Positions 1 through 8,631 of a DNA stretch of 64,000 nt are shown here, in pieces (positions within the stretch are counted from its first letter, which is position 1; each line of letters starts with the position of its first letter). Position numbers and translations under genes: made by a program. Location of the stretch: NCBI RefSeq assembly GCF_030915485.1, contig NZ_CP133266.1, forward strand, positions 620,001 through 684,000, read 5' to 3'. Source of the DNA: Neobacillus sp. PS3-40 (GTDB lineage Bacteria; Bacillota; Bacilli; Bacillales; Cytobacillaceae). The notes below the pieces were generated by a model that was given only the letters and a program-made list of their open reading frames with translations, was not told the DNA's origin and did not search any database.

Positions 1-758
1 GGGACAAAGACATCTATTCTGTTTCCTTTAATGCTTCCGCCAGTATCAGCTGCGGTAGCATATCCGTATCCCTCAACAAATACTTTAGAGCCAAGAGGAA
101 TAACTGCAGGATCAACTGAGATTACCTTAGCATTAGGATTAGCTTTCAGATTAACACCAGTTCTTGTTACACCTGAACAACCTTTGCAAGAAGCCGTGTA
201 AGCCGTTGCCTTCACATTAATAACCTTCTTACTCACTTTTTGTGCAGGAGCCGCTTTCGGCTTTGCTTTCGTAATTCTTTTTACCGGTTGATTTTTTTTC
301 TTCACAGTAGGTAACGTCGGTTTAATAACTGATCGGTTGCTTACTGTTGCCTTACTTGCTTTAACTTTGGTTGGTTTCAAGGTTCCAACCTCAACTGAGC
401 TATTATTTTCATAGATAACAAGTTTTAACCCTGGTTTAATAAGATCCGTGGTTAACTTATTCCATATCTTTAGTTGATCAATCGATATTTTATATTCTTT
501 AGCTATGTCCCATAATGTATCTCCATCTTTTACTAAATATTGCTTTTCAGATGAAATTGATAGAACATCGCCAGGATGAATGAGATCAGTAGAAAGCTTA
601 TTCCATTTTTTTATGTTATCTACAGACGCATTATGTACTTGTGAAAGTTCCCAAAGCGTGTCTCCCTTATCCACTTTTACCTCTGCGGCCTGTACATTAG
701 CACTTACAGTTCCTGAGAGTGCAGCAACTGCAATTAATGTTTTAATTGTTTTTATCAT
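1..758 (-). CDS. yocH: LysM/3D-domain cell-wall protein, YocH-like (3' end outside window)
   Basis: The reading frame opens at 758 after GGGAGGTAC and is still open at base 1, so about 252 residues are seen and the C-terminus is missing. It begins with a signal peptide (MIKTIKTLIAVAALSGTVSA). Two LysM repeats follow, at about residues 25-70 (GDTLWELSQ, WNKLSTDLIHPGD) and 75-120 (GDTLWDIAKEY, WNKLTTDLIKPG). A Lys/Pro/Val-rich linker leads to a 3D domain containing TAYTASCKGCSG, DPAVIPLGSKVFVEGYG and ATAADTGGSIKGNRIDVFVP. The order matches Bacillus YocH-type secreted muralytic or Rpf-like proteins. LysM binds peptidoglycan, and the 3D motif is the predicted catalytic region. In B. subtilis yocH belongs to the WalRK regulon; no convincing WalR site was found upstream here. 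Confidence 0.88.
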   Translation of the reverse strand, partial: MIKTIKTLIAVAALSGTVSANVQAAEVKVDKGDTLWELSQVHNASVDNIKKWNKLSTDLIHPGDVLSISSEKQYLVKDGDTLWDIAKEYKISIDQLKIWNKLTTDLIKPGLKLVIYENNSSVEVGTLKPTKVKASKATVSNRSVIKPTLPTVKKKNQPVKRITKAKPKAAPAQKVSKKVINVKATAYTASCKGCSGVTRTGVNLKANPNAKVISVDPAVIPLGSKVFVEGYGYATAADTGGSIKGNRIDVFV

Positions 759-1015
759 ATTTGTACCTCCCATGTTCTTTTAGCAGCTAACAGTGATAAT
801 CATAACACTGATTATTCCAGAGCAAAGAACAGGGAGGTTAATAATGGTTTACATGTATGGCAATTATATTACGATAGCATTTCTAAGAGATAGAATATTC
901 TATTTATTAATTATGCTTTTAAAAAAACTATTTCACATTAATGAGCCCAAAATTACATTGACTATTTTAAAGCTCATTGTTCATTTGACACCCTGTTGAT
1001 TGTATAACTTTGCCC
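759..1015. other. Intergenic region upstream of the LysM/3D gene
   Basis: AT-rich DNA that should hold the promoter of the minus-strand LysM/3D gene. The open frames seen here have no ribosome site or family resemblance. No other feature is supported. Confidence 0.4.
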
Positions 1016-1301
1016 GTTGATTTCCACTCCGGGCACTTGCTTTCCGCGGGGAGGGATGGAAGCCTCCTCGGCGTACCGCCTGTGGGGTCTCCCATTCCCT
1101 CTAATCCCGCAGGAGTCAAGTGCCCTCCGCTCCAATCAACTCAAGTAGAAAAACTAGAAAAATCTGAAAACATCCAAAGATCCCTAATGATTCTCGAAGG
1201 CCACTATTTCTACTGTCTAATGGAAGCAAAGACCACCATTGATTCCAAAAAAGCCTCTATTTTAATGAAATTGGTGGAGACCTAGCAGGCGTTTAAACGC
1301 C
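1016..1301. repeat. R1 dispersed GC-rich repeat, copy 1, with extended arm
   Basis: Bases 1016-1140 run from GTTGATTTCCACTCC to CTCCAATCAAC and match the R1 family seen seven more times in the window. They are GC-rich, have degenerate terminal inverted repeats (TGTTGATT...AATCAACA), and carry CCGCGGGGAGG and GAGGCTTCC-type internal blocks. Bases 1141-1285 form an arm that recurs in reverse complement at 41610-41720 (TCTGAAAACA, ACCACCATT, CATTAAAAT). The copy is cut at 1301 by the IS110 element, and its other end resumes at 3051. An open frame across it is not a gene. Confidence 0.75.
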
Positions 1302-1422
1302 GAGTTATCATGAACGAAACTAGCTCCTTACTCGTAAATTCGTAGGTTAATTTGGTTAGAATGTTTACTGATGAAAAACAAAAAACCAAATCAGAGCTAC
1401 ATTACGGAAGGAGCTAGTCATT

Positions 1423-2535
1423 ATGAAGGATACCATTAAATATGTAGGTTTAGACGTATCAAAGGAAAAAATTGCAGTCGCTATTGCCGATGAGGGCCGA
1501 GGGGAGCCTAGATACCATGGAATGATTCCTCATACACCAGAAGAAGTTAGGAAATTAATGAAAAAATTGGGCAGCCCGGAATCTCTGCGTGTGTGTTATG
1601 AAGCTGGTCCGACAGGATATCCATTGTACCGACTATTTATCACACTAGGGATTCACTGCTCGGTGATTGCCCCGTCTCTTATTCCTAAAAGACCTGGAGA
1701 ACGTATTAAAACGGATCGCAGGGACTCTGTTCGCTTAGCTCATTTATATCGGGCTGGAGAGTTGACTCCAATTTATGTACCAACTCCAGAAGATGAAGCA
1801 CTGCGTGATCTTGTTAGATGTAGAGAAGATGCCAAAGAAGACGAACTGAGAGGGAAACACCGATTAAGTAAATTTTTACTGCGTAATGATATTAAACCTC
1901 CTACTGGAGTAAATAAGTGGACAATCAAGTATTTCAGATGGCTGGACACTTTAAAATTTGAAAACCCTTCGCTACAAGTAACCTTCCAGGAATACTACCA
2001 CCAACTCAAAGAGTTAGCACAACGTATTCTAAGGTTAGAAGAAGAAATTAAAATTCTAGCGAGTGAAGGTGTCCATGCCAAAAAAATTCAAGCACTCCAA
2101 TCATTAAGAGGAGTAGCTCTTATTACAGCGACAAGTATTGTAGCAGAAATCGGTTCATTTAAACGTTTTACTACACCGAGGCAATTCATGGCTTATGTTG
2201 GTTTAATCCCTAGCGAGTATTCGAGTGGTGAAAAAAGGAGACAAGGAGAAATAACCAAAACAGGTAATCGACACGTACGGCGTTTATTGGTAGAGTCTGC
2301 CTGGAGTTATCGGTATCAACCCTCTATTAAAGGAGAACTACAAAGACGGCAAAGTGGCCAATCGCCAACGATTCAGGCAATATCGTGGAAAGCACAGAAC
2401 CGACTCCACAAAAAGTATTTCCGCTTATCATCTAGAGGGAAAGAAAGCGGTAAAGCCATTACAGCAGTAGCGCGAGAATTGGCAGGTTTTATTTGGGCAG
2501 TGATGCAAGAAGTAGAAGATATCCCTCAAGCTTAA
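1423..2535 (+). CDS. IS110/IS1111-family transposase (DEDD recombinase), copy A
   Basis: A 370-residue protein starting at ATG after GGAAGGAGCTAGTCATT. The N-terminal RuvC-like DEDD domain shows the expected acidic residues: D11 in GLDVSK, E60 in YEAGPTG, and D98 and D101 in KTDRRDS. A coiled region at about 185-215 leads to the C-terminal Transposase_20 domain with LQSLRGVALITATSIVAEIG. Near 260-275 lies GLIPSEYSSGEKRRQG, which holds the serine (S267/S268) expected to be the nucleophile. It differs from copy B at two residues only (I302V, S336L), so transposition or gene conversion was recent. Family knowledge: these recombinases are directed by a bridge/seek RNA encoded within the element. 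Confidence 0.95.
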   Translation: MKDTIKYVGLDVSKEKIAVAIADEGRGEPRYHGMIPHTPEEVRKLMKKLGSPESLRVCYEAGPTGYPLYRLFITLGIHCSVIAPSLIPKRPGERIKTDRRDSVRLAHLYRAGELTPIYVPTPEDEALRDLVRCREDAKEDELRGKHRLSKFLLRNDIKPPTGVNKWTIKYFRWLDTLKFENPSLQVTFQEYYHQLKELAQRILRLEEEIKILASEGVHAKKIQALQSLRGVALITATSIVAEIGSFKRFTTPRQFMAYVGLIPSEYSSGEKRRQGEITKTGNRHVRRLLVESAWSYRYQPSIKGELQRRQSGQSPTIQAISWKAQNRLHKKYFRLSSRGKESGKAITAVARELAGFIWAVMQEVEDIPQA

Positions 2536-2579
2536 AAGGTTACGTGTTCCTCAAAGCAAGATAGATGTATAAATAGAAA

Positions 2580-2990
2580 AATGAGAATAGGGCTCGAAGG
2601 CAAAGAGAAAAACCGGAAAGGAAAATCCACGTGCCTCCTCTGTGCTATATCTAAATAGATTAACGCACGTCCCGAGTTAGTGGATAAGGCCTTTATACGG
2701 AAAGATAAAATGTGAAAACCCACGAATATCAGAGCGCTAACCGCTGTAGAGATTTTTGCCTTCGTGCCGTGTTCTTACCTTCTATTCAAAAAAAGAAAAG
2801 GAGGAAGGATCATTTCATCTTTAGCTAAAAAAGTGTCTCACCTCTTGGAATAGCTGTCAAGAAGAGCACTTGACAGCTATTCCAAGAGGTGAGAAGTGGT
2901 CAGTAAGCTAAAGAAGGAGCTATTCTAGCCAGAATGGCTAAATAACCTACTAAGACAAGAAGCCGAAAATAGCTTCTCTTCTTAAGAGTA
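2580..2990 (+). ncRNA. Candidate bridge/seek RNA region of IS110 copy A
   Basis: This non-coding stretch after the transposase is almost identical in both IS copies and rich in hairpins. ACGTGC (2630-2635) can pair with GCACGT (2664-2669), enclosing an internal loop with GCCTCCTC at 2633-2640 and an inner stem ATCTA/TAGAT. That 8-mer is the exact reverse complement of GAGGAGGC in the insertion target. A perfect 26-bp stem with a 7-nt loop occupies 2836-2894, within an outer 9-bp pairing of TCTTTAGCT with AGCTAAAGA. Further small stems are TAGCCA/TGGCTA and GAAGC/GCTTC near 2926-2973. Position downstream of the gene fits IS1111-type guide RNAs. RNA ends and strand are inferred. Confidence 0.5.
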
Positions 2991-3050
2991 CCCAAAAACA
3001 AAGCAAAACCTATTTTGGAGTGGGGGCCTTGACAGTTTCGTTCATATCAG

Positions 3051-3382
3051 GAGGCTCACCCACCGCCCCGTATTCGCTGAGCACCTGGAGCGGGAATCAA
3101 CAGACAAGCTTCATAGAACGTTACATGAAGACGTTTTCTTTTCTCTCCTACATGGTTTGTCTACCATAAGTGCATAACAACAAAAATAACACCCTATTTC
3201 GGACAATGACCATGATGATTGTCACGCTGTTATTTGGAAGCTATTTATTATGTTATTTTGGATCCCATTAAGCTAAAAATAGTGTTATATCAATAAAAAA
3301 TAGCATACCAATTTGTAAGTTAATTGATATGCTATATCCTAGGTTATTTGAAATGTTTCTCCACAAAAACGGAACTACTTAA
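3051..3382 (+). repeat. R1 half plus decayed small membrane-protein gene (paired with 18483-18812)
   Basis: Bases 3051-3103 are the right half of R1, ending CTGGAGCGGGAATCAACAG. The next 280 bp align with 18534-18812 at clearly lower identity than the IS copies themselves. Both regions also align with the small gene at 21361-21555: a TWFVYHK-like stretch, then a TM-like NTLFRTMTMM segment in another frame, and a final LFEMFLHKNGTT tail. Stops and a frame change show decay. Bases 3300-3335 form a hairpin, TAGCATA...TATGCTA, whose arms change in a compensating way in the second copy. No functional gene is supported. Confidence 0.55.
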
Positions 3383-3410
3383 TTTTCTAGCAGTACTTTT
3401 TTTGTTTATA

Positions 3411-5471
3411 TTAAATTCGTGAAATGGCAACAGCACATGCTTTATATTCTGCTGTACCTGATATTGGGTCGAATTCATTTAATGTAAGAATATTAGTTGG
3501 AACTTCGCTCCAGTGAAAACTCATGAATACAAGCCCAGGTACTACTTGTTCCGTTACTTTTACCTTTACCTGTAACTCTCCACGTCTTGAACGAACCTGT
3601 ACAACCTCGCCATCAACTACCCCTAAATCTCTTGCATCATCAGGATGGATATCAACAGTTTCTTCTGTTTGTTTGATTTTCACTCCCGCTGCATAATAAC
3701 GAGTTTGTGTATGGGTATTATAAGATTCATATCTTCTACCTGTTGTTAACATAAAAGGATATTCCTCATCAGGCAATTCTAACGGTGGTGTATAGTCAAC
3801 TGGAACAAATGATGACTTCGTACTTCCTGGCTGAATTTCCTGGTGAAACCTTTCATGCATGATGAATGTGCCAGGGTGACTTTCATCTGGGCATGGATAG
3901 TGAACACTATATTCTTGGTCAAGTCTTGCATAGGAAATTCCACCGTACATCTCCCATGCAAGTTTTCTAACCTCATCCCAAATTTCCTCGCTATTATTAT
4001 AACTCATTGGGTAACCCATTCTAGTTGATAATTCACAAAGAATTTGCCAATCCTCTTTTACATTTGGAAGGGCCTTCACAGCTGTGCGAACTCTTTGGAT
4101 TCTTCTATCAGTATTAGTGTACGTTCCGTCTACTTCACCCCATGACCGAGCAGGTAGAACTACATCTGCCATTTTAGCAGTTTCAGTCAGGAAAATATCT
4201 TGAACAATTAATAAATCAAGTTTTTCCAGCAGCTTCTTCGTATGATTCATGTGTACATCTGCAAGTAAAGGATTTTCACCAATGACATATAGTGCTTTTA
4301 CATCCCCTGATTCGATCCTATCAAATGTTCTTGTTTGTGTATCTCCCACTTCAGGATTAAGTGGTACTTGCCATTCACTTTCAAATCGTGCCCGATATTC
4401 TTCATTTGTTAGACTCATTGATCCCGCCAATTGATTTGGCAAGCAACCCATATCACCGGCACCTTGGACATTATTTTGTCCTCTAAGTGGCATGATACCG
4501 CTTCCTTCTTTTCCAATGTTGCCTGTTAACAATGCGAGGTTTCCAATATCGAATACATTATTTACACCGCAATGATGCTCAGTAATTCCTAATGTATACG
4601 CTATCATTGCACTGCCTGCACCAGCGTATTCCCTTGCCGTTGCTTCAATGTCTTCTGCTTTTACACCTGTAATTTCAGCAGCATACTGCAAGGTATATCG
4701 TTCTACTTGTTTTTCAAGTGCTTCGAGGTCAAAAGTAAATTGACGAAGAAACTCATGACTACATAAGCCTTCTTTTAAAATGACTCGAATCATTGCGTTA
4801 ATCAAAGCAATATCTGTACCTATATTAATTTGTAGGTGCCGATGGGCAATTTTCGTCATTTCAATTCTTCTTGGATCAATAACAATAACTTTAAGACCTG
4901 CTTTTGCTGCTTTTTTAATTCTGTTTCCAATTATCGGATGTGCCTCTGTTGTATTAGATCCCATCAATAGTAAAACTTCAGCTTTATCAAAATCATCAAT
5001 CGTATTTGTTGGTGAACCACTACCAAATATGGTTGCCAGACCGGCAACGCTCGCTGCGTGTCAGGTTCGGTTACATCCATCAATGTTATTGCTACCAATC
5101 ACAGTTCTCATAAATTTTTGTGTAACATAAGCGGATTCATTCGTCGATCGTGCACAAGCGAATAAGGAAATAGCTCTTGGGCCCCAAGTAGTTTTAACTT
5201 TTGTTAGCTTTTCAACAATAAATTGGTAGGCCTCTTCCCATGTAGTTTCAACTAGTTTTCCAGATTTCCTGATCAGTGGTGTATGAAGCCGGTTTTTTGC
5301 ATGAACATATTCATACGCAAAAGAGCCCTTAACACATGTTTGCCCCTTATTAACTGGCGCATCCTTGTCACCGCGAATTTTCACAATCCTATTTTCCTGG
5401 ACTTCAAGAATTAGGCCACAACCTGTCCCACAATATCCACAAACTGATTTTATAAAACTTGCTTCTGCCAT
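3411..5471 (-). CDS. fdhF: Selenocysteine-containing formate dehydrogenase (molybdopterin oxidoreductase), TGA read as Sec
   Basis: Read straight through one in-frame TGA at 5063-5061, this gives 686 residues, close to E. coli FdhH. The start at 5471 is chosen because GGGAGGG lies 7 nt upstream; an in-frame ATG at 5486 overlaps that site. The N-terminus binds one [4Fe-4S] cluster (CGYCGTGCG, then C in GQTCVKGS). The TGA lies in NNIDGCNRT-U-HAASVAGL, exactly where FdhH has its molybdenum-ligating selenocysteine before HGPSVAGL. The molybdopterin-binding domain follows (GSNTTEAHPI, VIDPRR, RGQNNVQGAGDMG), then a C-terminal molydopterin dinucleotide domain (LTTGRRYESYNTHTQTR). It oxidises formate to CO2; the electron partner is not encoded nearby. 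The frame on both sides is intact and no other stop occurs, which argues against a pseudogene. Confidence 0.9.
5032..5048 (-). promoter_or_regulatory. Bacterial SECIS hairpin of fdhF
   Basis: On the mRNA strand, 12 nt after the UGA, comes GUUGCC-GGUCU-GGCAAC: a 6-bp perfect stem with a GGUCU loop. The E. coli fdhF SECIS has the same 12-nt spacing and a GGUCU apical loop (GUUGC-AGGUCU-GCACC). This is the expected SelB-binding element for Sec insertion. Confidence 0.9.
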
Positions 5472-5593
5472 CGTTTTCCCTCCCATAAAAAAACATGATG
5501 CCCATAATAATATATTAATCTATTCATGATGTGTTTAGCTTTATTTTTTTTAAAAAATTTGCCTTTTTTTTTGAAAAAAAGTATTCCCAAATA

Positions 5594-5618
5594 AAAAAAC
5601 GGGTTTATCCCCGTTTTT
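5594..5618 (-). terminator. Rho-independent terminator of the PAS sensor kinase gene
   Basis: On the minus strand an AACGGGG/CCCGTT hairpin is followed by a T-run. It touches the kinase stop codon and separates the kinase from fdhF. Confidence 0.75.
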
Positions 5619-7774
5619 CAAGCTGTTTTTGAAGGCAACAAAATATTAAAGGTTGTTCCCTTATTTAGTTCACTTTCAACGAAAACTTTACCATTGTGGC
5701 TTTCAATAATCTTAAAGCTGACCATTAATCCAAGCCCATTACCACTTTTTTTAGTTGTGTAGAATGGCTCTCCAAGCCTAGATAATTTTTCTTTAGGAAT
5801 TCCTACGCCAGTGTCCTGTATGGATATATGGACATTATGATCATGAATATACGTTTTAACATGTAAATCTCCTCCATCAGGCATTGCTTCAATTCCGTTT
5901 TTAATAAAATTTAAAAACACTTGTTTCAATCGGCCTTCATCACATTCAATTTGGATAATTTCTTGGTAGTAATCAAAATACAAATGAACATTTTTCTTTT
6001 TTGCCTCAAATTCAAGTAAGGAGATAACATTTTTAATAACAGGGATGACATTTTTCTCTTCAAGTTCAGCTGCTCGTGGTTTGGCCAAGACCATAAAATC
6101 CTCCACAATTGTATTTACCCTTTCAATTTCATCAAGAATAATGTTTAAGAATTCTAACCGCTCTGGGTCTTTTTCATCTAATTGAAGAAATTCTGTGTAT
6201 CCTTTCATCGAGGTAAGCGGATTTCGAATTTCATGTGCAACCCCTGCAGCCAATTGGCCAACCGCAGCTAGTTTATCTTGCCGATGAAGGATTTCCTCCG
6301 TTTTCTTCCGTTCGGTAATATCATTTCGGATGGCAAGAAATTGATATGGCTTATCATTTTTATCCAAAAAGGGAACGATAGTCGTATCAACCCAGTAAAG
6401 AGTTCCATCCTTAGCCTTATTTCGAATTTCACCTTTCCAAACTTTTCCATCACCGATAGATTTCCAGAGTTCTTGGAAAAATCCCTTCGGATGATAACCC
6501 GAATTTAAAACACTATGGTTTTTCCCAATTATTTCTTCTCGACTGTATTTAGATATTTCACAGAATTTATCATTTACGCTTGTAATCAACCCTTTTGCAT
6601 CTGTAAATGCAACGATTGAGGATTGATCTAGGGCAAATTTAATATCGATATTTTCTTTTAATGTTTCTTTTAAATGTTCTTCTGCATTTTTTCGATTAGT
6701 AATCGCTGTTCGAATAGCTATAAACTGATATGGCTTTCCTTTTTCATTAAGGAATGGGACGATTGTCGTGTCAACCCAGTAATGGGAACCATCTTTTGCC
6801 CGGTTACGAATTTCACCCTTCCAAACACGTCCTTCACCAATTGTTTGCCACAAGTTCTGATAAAATTCCTCTGGGTGATAGTCGGAATTTAAAATTCGAT
6901 GGTTCTTACCTACTATTTCTTCCTTTTTATATTTGGAAATTTCCTCAAATTTATTATTCACGTATAAAATAGTACCTTTAGAATCTGTAATCGCAACAAT
7001 TGATGACTCATCAAGAGCTGATTTTATATCCTTTAAATTCGTGTCTGATACCGCTAATTTTTTACTTATTAGGGCACTCGAACTAATTAGACCTCCAAAA
7101 ATTAAGATTGATACAAATACGGCTAAATAAAAGACGAACGTATCGAAGAAATTGGAACTATTAGCTATTTCACCTGTAATAGTCAGAAATGCTCTTTTTA
7201 AAAGAAAATGACCTTCTGCAATTGCAAAAGTAATGATAATTGAGCTTATTGGCTTAAGCCAGGCCTTATTCCCTTTTGAAAAACCTTTAAATAGAAATAA
7301 AAGCCAAAATGAAACTACAAATAAACTAAAAATGAATAAACATGATAAAAAAAACAACCCTACATTATATGTGATTGCCAAATTCATTGTGTAAATTCCA
7401 ATAATATGGATCGAAATAACTGCTAACGTCAATAATAAACTACCAATAATTAAATGATAAAATCCAATTTCTTTGCCAAGCAAAATCACGAAGGCCATCC
7501 CCGTGAATGCAATCCCAATAAAAATTGATAGGGTCAATAATAAAATTTGAAAACTTGAGAAATGGCTGATATTAAATGCAATTAACCCCATAAAATTCAT
7601 TGCCCATATACCAATTCCCATTGAAAAAGTTCCACCCAAAAACAAAAGTCGATTATTGCTTTCCGAAGTTTTTACTAAAATAAACATATCCAATGCGGTA
7701 TAAGAAGCCATGATGGTTAATCCTATGGCGATCATGATCATTATAGGATGAACAGAACCGATCATTTCATACAT
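5618..7774 (-). CDS. Membrane sensor histidine kinase with MHYT-like and two PAS/PAC domains
   Basis: 718 residues. The first ~240 hold seven hydrophobic segments with an MHYT-like repeat pattern (WAMNFMGLIAF near 58, ISIHIIGIYTM near 123). Two nearly duplicated PAS/PAC units follow at about 255-370 and 378-490, each with GKNH, SDYHPEEFYQNLW or SGYHPKGFFQELW, and YWVDTTIVPFL. HisKA is near 500-565 with phospho-acceptor H514 in GVAHEIRNPLTS. HATPase_c follows with NFIKNGIEA, DTGVGIP and GNGLGL. Such architecture is typical of Bacillus sporulation-type kinases (KinA/KinE-like). The His of the first MHYT motif is replaced by Asn. No response regulator is adjacent, consistent with an orphan phosphorelay kinase; the signal is unknown. 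Confidence 0.85.
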   Translation of the reverse strand: MYEMIGSVHPIMIMIAIGLTIMASYTALDMFILVKTSESNNRLLFLGGTFSMGIGIWAMNFMGLIAFNISHFSSFQILLLTLSIFIGIAFTGMAFVILLGKEIGFYHLIIGSLLLTLAVISIHIIGIYTMNLAITYNVGLFFLSCLFIFSLFVVSFWLLFLFKGFSKGNKAWLKPISSIIITFAIAEGHFLLKRAFLTITGEIANSSNFFDTFVFYLAVFVSILIFGGLISSSALISKKLAVSDTNLKDIKSALDESSIVAITDSKGTILYVNNKFEEISKYKKEEIVGKNHRILNSDYHPEEFYQNLWQTIGEGRVWKGEIRNRAKDGSHYWVDTTIVPFLNEKGKPYQFIAIRTAITNRKNAEEHLKETLKENIDIKFALDQSSIVAFTDAKGLITSVNDKFCEISKYSREEIIGKNHSVLNSGYHPKGFFQELWKSIGDGKVWKGEIRNKAKDGTLYWVDTTIVPFLDKNDKPYQFLAIRNDITERKKTEEILHRQDKLAAVGQLAAGVAHEIRNPLTSMKGYTEFLQLDEKDPERLEFLNIILDEIERVNTIVEDFMVLAKPRAAELEEKNVIPVIKNVISLLEFEAKKKNVHLYFDYYQEIIQIECDEGRLKQVFLNFIKNGIEAMPDGGDLHVKTYIHDHNVHISIQDTGVGIPKEKLSRLGEPFYTTKKSGNGLGLMVSFKIIESHNGKVFVESELNKGTTFNILLPSKTA

Positions 7775-7945
7775 GATCGAACATCACTCCTGTTTCTATA
7801 TTTTTCTACTATGATTGTAATGTAAAGTTTACCATATTGGAAGTATTTAAAAAGGGAATAGAGAGTTTTTATTTTAATCCTACTCCCTAAAATTAAGAAT
7901 AATCTTTTTAGCTGTAGTAAATCCTTTGAAAAAGGAGATGAAATC

Positions 7946-8128
7946 ATGGTTGAAAAAGACTATTCTACAACCGCACCTAAAAAGCAGCAAGTAACTATTG
8001 CAAACGGGAGCAATTTTCCTAATCCAAAACATATGCCCGGTGATTCAGTTGAAGAGTATCAATATCAGGAGGAAGCAAATATTCTAATAACTGGCGATGA
8101 AATCCATCAACAAAATGAAAATTTATAG
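7946..8128 (+). CDS. Small hydrophilic protein of unknown function
   Basis: 60 residues, starting at ATG 12 nt after AAAGGAG (7931-7937). The product is polar and lacks membrane segments or cysteines: MVEKDYSTTAPKKQQ, a middle NFPNPKHMPGDSVEEYQYQ and an acidic end ITGDEIHQQNENL. A good ribosome site and balanced composition support a real gene. I do not recognise the family. It is transcribed divergently from the sensor kinase, with the shared promoter region at 7775-7945. Confidence 0.6.
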   Translation: MVEKDYSTTAPKKQQVTIANGSNFPNPKHMPGDSVEEYQYQEEANILITGDEIHQQNENL

Positions 8129-8242
8129 AGAAAGTTATATTCTCTGCCTGGTTGTTATTTAGCCATCAATAGATCATAAAGTAGGTGGCACCCAGAGATT
8201 GACAGTAATCAACGTTCATAGATAAAGACCCTATTATGAATA

Positions 8243-8268
8243 AAAGACTGCCTATATCGGCAGTCTTT
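8243..8268. terminator. Bidirectional hairpin terminator
   Basis: AAAGACTGCC at 8243-8252 pairs with GGCAGTCTTT at 8259-8268 around a 6-nt loop, with A/T runs on both sides. It sits between convergent genes (7946-8128 plus, 8274-8459 minus) and can end both. Confidence 0.75.
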
Positions 8269-8273
8269 ATTAT

Positions 8274-8459
8274 TTACATTTTAGGAAGTTCCCTTACCTC
8301 TTCGGCCATCACATTACCGCACATCGGGCAATGCAGATCTTCCGTTACAAAATCCTTTCTCATCCAACCAATACAAGAACCATCTGTGCATGAATAAACT
8401 TCGGTATCAACAAGAATAACTTCAACCTCTTCTTTGTTGTTCCTTTTGCCATAAAAAAT
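8274..8459 (-). CDS. YdjO-like small CxxC protein, possible AUU start
   Basis: A 61-residue frame: IFYGKRNNKEEVEV, then VYSCTDGSCIGWMRKDF and LHCPMCGNVMAEEVRELPKM. The two cysteine pairs (CTDGSC and CPMC) and the GWMRKDF motif match the cold-inducible YdjO family of Bacillus, likely zinc-binding. AGGAGG lies at normal distance, but the only codon in frame at the right place is ATT, and no ATG, GTG or TTG lies between it and the first conserved residue. Either an AUU start is used or one base is wrong. The nearby ATG is in a different frame that soon stops. Confidence 0.65.
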   Translation of the reverse strand: MFYGKRNNKEEVEVILVDTEVYSCTDGSCIGWMRKDFVTEDLHCPMCGNVMAEEVRELPKM

Positions 8460-8631
8460 GGGAATCGCCTCCTGTTTTTACTATGTAGAAAAGGATATTT
8501 TTCTTTATCACACGACATATACCTCTACTTTTCCTAAGAGCTAACAAATCGCGGAGTTATCTTTATTATTATGCTCAAAACCATTTTTTTTAATATGAAA
8601 AGGCAAAGGAATGAATATTTGATTGTATTAT
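8460..8631. other. Intergenic region, promoter of the YdjO-like gene
   Basis: AT-rich spacer between two minus-strand genes; apart from the ribosome site at 8466-8471 no motif stands out. Confidence 0.3.

Larger units (their letters stand above)
1302..3050 (+). mobile_element. IS110-family element (IS1111 type), copy A
   Basis: Alignment with copy B at 16733-18482 gives the ends: identity begins at GAGTTATCATG and stops at CATATCAG/GAGGCT, about 1.75 kb. Each end has a 12-bp subterminal inverted repeat, ATGAACGAAACT on the left and AGTTTCGTTCAT on the right, a trait of the IS1111 subgroup. Joining the flanks without the element gives CGAGGAGGCT, the sequence found intact in other R1 copies, with AG shared at both junctions. 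That fits a dinucleotide core rather than a conventional target duplication. The transposase sits near the left end, and about 515 bp of non-coding DNA follows it. Confidence 0.9.

Noticed and set aside
793-999. Plus-strand 68-residue frame upstream of the LysM/3D gene
   Set aside because: No ribosome site, AT-driven composition, and it lies in the promoter region of the divergent gene.
1010-1285. 91-residue frame across R1 copy 1
   Set aside because: It is repeat sequence; other R1 copies do not keep the frame.
5061-5486. fdhF as a pseudogene or as two genes split by a stop
   Set aside because: The stop is TGA, lies exactly at the known Sec position, has a perfect SECIS hairpin at the standard distance, and no other disruption occurs.
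8180-8215. T-box-like GTAGGTGGCACCC
   Set aside because: No stem I, specifier or terminator around it and no amino-acid gene downstream; a chance match.
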